Assembly (NCBI GenBank): GCA_023396465.1
Contig: JAEWWF010000182.1
Coordinates: 1-6,964 of the forward strand
Length of the DNA: 6,964 bases
Direction: 5' to 3'
Source: Pseudomonadota bacterium
GTDB lineage: Bacteria; Pseudomonadota; Alphaproteobacteria; Rhodospirillales; Rhodospirillaceae
Part shown: in pieces, positions 5,525 through 6,964 of the stretch
How the letters are laid out: each line of letters begins with the position of its first letter
How positions within the stretch are numbered: position 1 is the stretch's first letter
Program-made: the position numbers and the translations under genes
The notes under the pieces: model-generated
Told to the model about the DNA's origin: nothing
Database searches by the model: none
What the model saw: the letters and a program-made list of their open reading frames with translations, nothing else

Positions 5525-6931
5525 ATGGGCCATAGGGGGGAAACGCGCCGTATTCTGGTCCTCACCTTCACGGTGGTCGCCCTGACCATCGTGCTGGTGG
5601 TGGCCGGGGCCATCTGGAAGCTGTTCGAGGTCGGCGCCGCCCGACTGGACGATGGCTCCATCGACATGGCGGTGACGGTCATGCTCGCCCTCGCGTTCGC
5701 CAGCATCACCGGCCTATGGATCTGCTACGGCGTGCTCGACAGCCACTTCGATGACCTGGAGCGGCTGCGGGCGGCGGTGCTGGTGGCCTCCGTCAGCCCC
5801 GACGGCCGCCTGCCGCCGCCGCGCGAGGATCTGCGGGTGGACGAGGTGTCACGGGTGCGCGAGGCGGTGGAGACCCTCATCCTGCGCCGCCTGTTCCCTT
5901 CCGCCACTCCCGACGAGCGCCTGACAGCGGTCCTGGCGACGCTGGAGGAAGGCATTTTGGTGGTCACCGACCAGGGCCAGGTCAGCCTGTCCAACACCGC
6001 CGCCCGCGTATTGCTGGGCGCCGAGCCGATCCGCGTCGGATCGTCGGCCTTCGCCGCCCTGGAGCGCGATGATCTGGTGGCTGCCATGGCCGATGCCGAG
6101 GCCCACCGCGGCGGCGCCGTCGATGTCACCTTGCGCGGCGTCGACGGCCAACCGTGGCTGGCCCGCGTGCATCACCTGACCGGCCACAGCGGCTTCGTCG
6201 TCCGCATCACCGCCACGCCGCTATCCGCCCGCACGGTGCGCTTGGCGGCGCGCGACGGCGTCATCCAGCACGACCTGTCCCTGCTCGACAGCCTGCCCGA
6301 GGCAGCGGCCGCCGACGACACGCCGCTGTTCGACCTACCCGTGTTCGTGTTCGACAGCGAGACGACCGGCCTCGACATCCACCGCGACCGCATCGTCTCG
6401 GTGGGCGGAGTGCGGGTCCACGGCACCCGCATCTTCCATATCGCCAACATCGACCGGCTGGTGAACCCCGGCATTCCCATTCCGGCGAGCGCCGCCGCCA
6501 TCCACGGCATCACCGACGAAGTGGCCGCCGACGCCCCGCCCTTCGCCGACGCCTGGCCGGCGCTGGAGCCGCTGCTGCGCGGGGCGGTGCTGGTCGGCCA
6601 CAACATCGGCTTCGATCTGGCGCTGCTGCGGCGGGAATGCGCTCTCGCCGGTCTGCCGGCTCCGGCCCCGCCGCAGCTCGATACCCTGCTGCTCGCCGGC
6701 CTGCTGTTCCCCGACATGACCGACCTCAACCTGGAGACGTTGTGTCAGCGCCTCGGAGTCGATGTCCACGGGCGCCATACCGCCCTCGGCGATGCGCTGG
6801 TGACGGCTGAGCTATACGTCCGCCTGCTGCCGCTGCTCGACGCCGCCGGAGTCAAGACGCTGGCCGATGCCCATGCCTATACCCGCAAGGCCACCCACCT
6901 GCTCGCCCGCCAGCGCGCCATGGGCTGGTAG
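5525..6931 (+). CDS. Membrane-anchored PAS-like / DEDDh 3'-5' exonuclease (DnaQ type)
   Basis: This 468-aa protein joins a sensor-like N-terminus to an exonuclease. Domains in order: helix 1 (about 10-31), a short periplasmic loop (32-46), helix 2 (about 47-70), a HAMP-like linker (about 71-125, with DEVSRVREAVETL at 106-118), a PAS-like domain (about 132-235, with EEGILVVTDQGQVSLSN at 141-157), and a DnaQ/Pol III epsilon-type exonuclease (about 272-435). All catalytic residues are present: Asp277 and Glu279 in FDSETTG, Asp364 in GHNIGFD, and His418 plus Asp423 in HTALGD. It should remove nucleotides from 3' ends, or act on a related phosphodiester, at the cytoplasmic membrane face, perhaps under control of a signal sensed by the N-terminus. 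The frame is open from 5441, but I chose the ATG at 5525: the earlier starts overlap the upstream gene and would add a Pro/Arg-rich piece. The ribosome site for 5525 is weak (GGGG, 6 bp away). A TTG at 5501 is an alternative start. Confidence 0.9.
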   Translation: MGHRGETRRILVLTFTVVALTIVLVVAGAIWKLFEVGAARLDDGSIDMAVTVMLALAFASITGLWICYGVLDSHFDDLERLRAAVLVASVSPDGRLPPPREDLRVDEVSRVREAVETLILRRLFPSATPDERLTAVLATLEEGILVVTDQGQVSLSNTAARVLLGAEPIRVGSSAFAALERDDLVAAMADAEAHRGGAVDVTLRGVDGQPWLARVHHLTGHSGFVVRITATPLSARTVRLAARDGVIQHDLSLLDSLPEAAAADDTPLFDLPVFVFDSETTGLDIHRDRIVSVGGVRVHGTRIFHIANIDRLVNPGIPIPASAAAIHGITDEVAADAPPFADAWPALEPLLRGAVLVGHNIGFDLALLRRECALAGLPAPAPPQLDTLLLAGLLFPDMTDLNLETLCQRLGVDVHGRHTALGDALVTAELYVRLLPLLDAAGVKTLADAHAYTRKATHLLARQRAMGW

Positions 6932-6944
6932 ACTCGGCACACCC

Positions 6945-6964
6945 AGGATCACCCCGCCATGGAC
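6945..6964 (+). promoter_or_regulatory. Possible ribosome site and start of a further gene at the window edge
   Basis: AGGA (6945-6948) is followed after 10 bp by an ATG at 6959-6961, 27 bp after the exonuclease stop. This would suit a third gene of the same operon, but only two codons (Met-Asp) are inside the window, so the call is tentative. Confidence 0.25.

Overview
The window is a GC-rich, densely coded stretch of bacterial chromosome. Codon use, the gene set and the protein sequences fit an alphaproteobacterium, most likely a Rhodospirillales/Magnetospirillum-type organism. That placement is an inference from sequence character, not a database match. I see no rRNA, tRNA, insertion sequence, phage gene or CRISPR array.

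Layout. (a) 76-1431, plus strand: a cyclopropane-fatty-acyl-phospholipid synthase family enzyme with its active-site residues intact. Its low-complexity tail overlaps, tail to tail, (b) a small unrecognised inner-membrane protein on the minus strand (1388-1774). (c) 1883-2221, minus: a YggT-family membrane protein. (d) 4398 to 2338, minus: a two-gene operon with a DUF4212 small membrane subunit followed 24 bp later by a VC_2705-type sodium:solute symporter, closed by a clear intrinsic terminator at about 2270-2303. (e) 4399-4872: a 474-bp divergent intergenic region with several hairpins but no convincing gene. (f) 4873-6931, plus strand: a 211-aa protein of unknown function followed 16 bp later by an unusual membrane-anchored protein. 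That protein carries two transmembrane helices, a HAMP-like linker, a PAS-like domain and a complete DEDDh (DnaQ/Pol III epsilon type) 3'-5' exonuclease domain. A possible start of a further gene lies at the right edge (ATG at 6959).

How the parts relate. The symporter pair (d) probably imports a small organic acid such as acetate with Na+. From general knowledge, related symporter loci in other proteobacteria (for example around PA3232-PA3235 of Pseudomonas aeruginosa) also carry a DnaQ-like exonuclease and a CBS/DUF294 protein. The divergent pair (f) is therefore probably functionally linked to the transporter and not a chance neighbour. The most unusual items are the sensor-like exonuclease, the unknown 211-aa protein paired with it, and a textbook EF-hand calcium-binding loop inside the symporter. 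The CFA synthase, the small membrane protein and YggT look like ordinary envelope and lipid genes.
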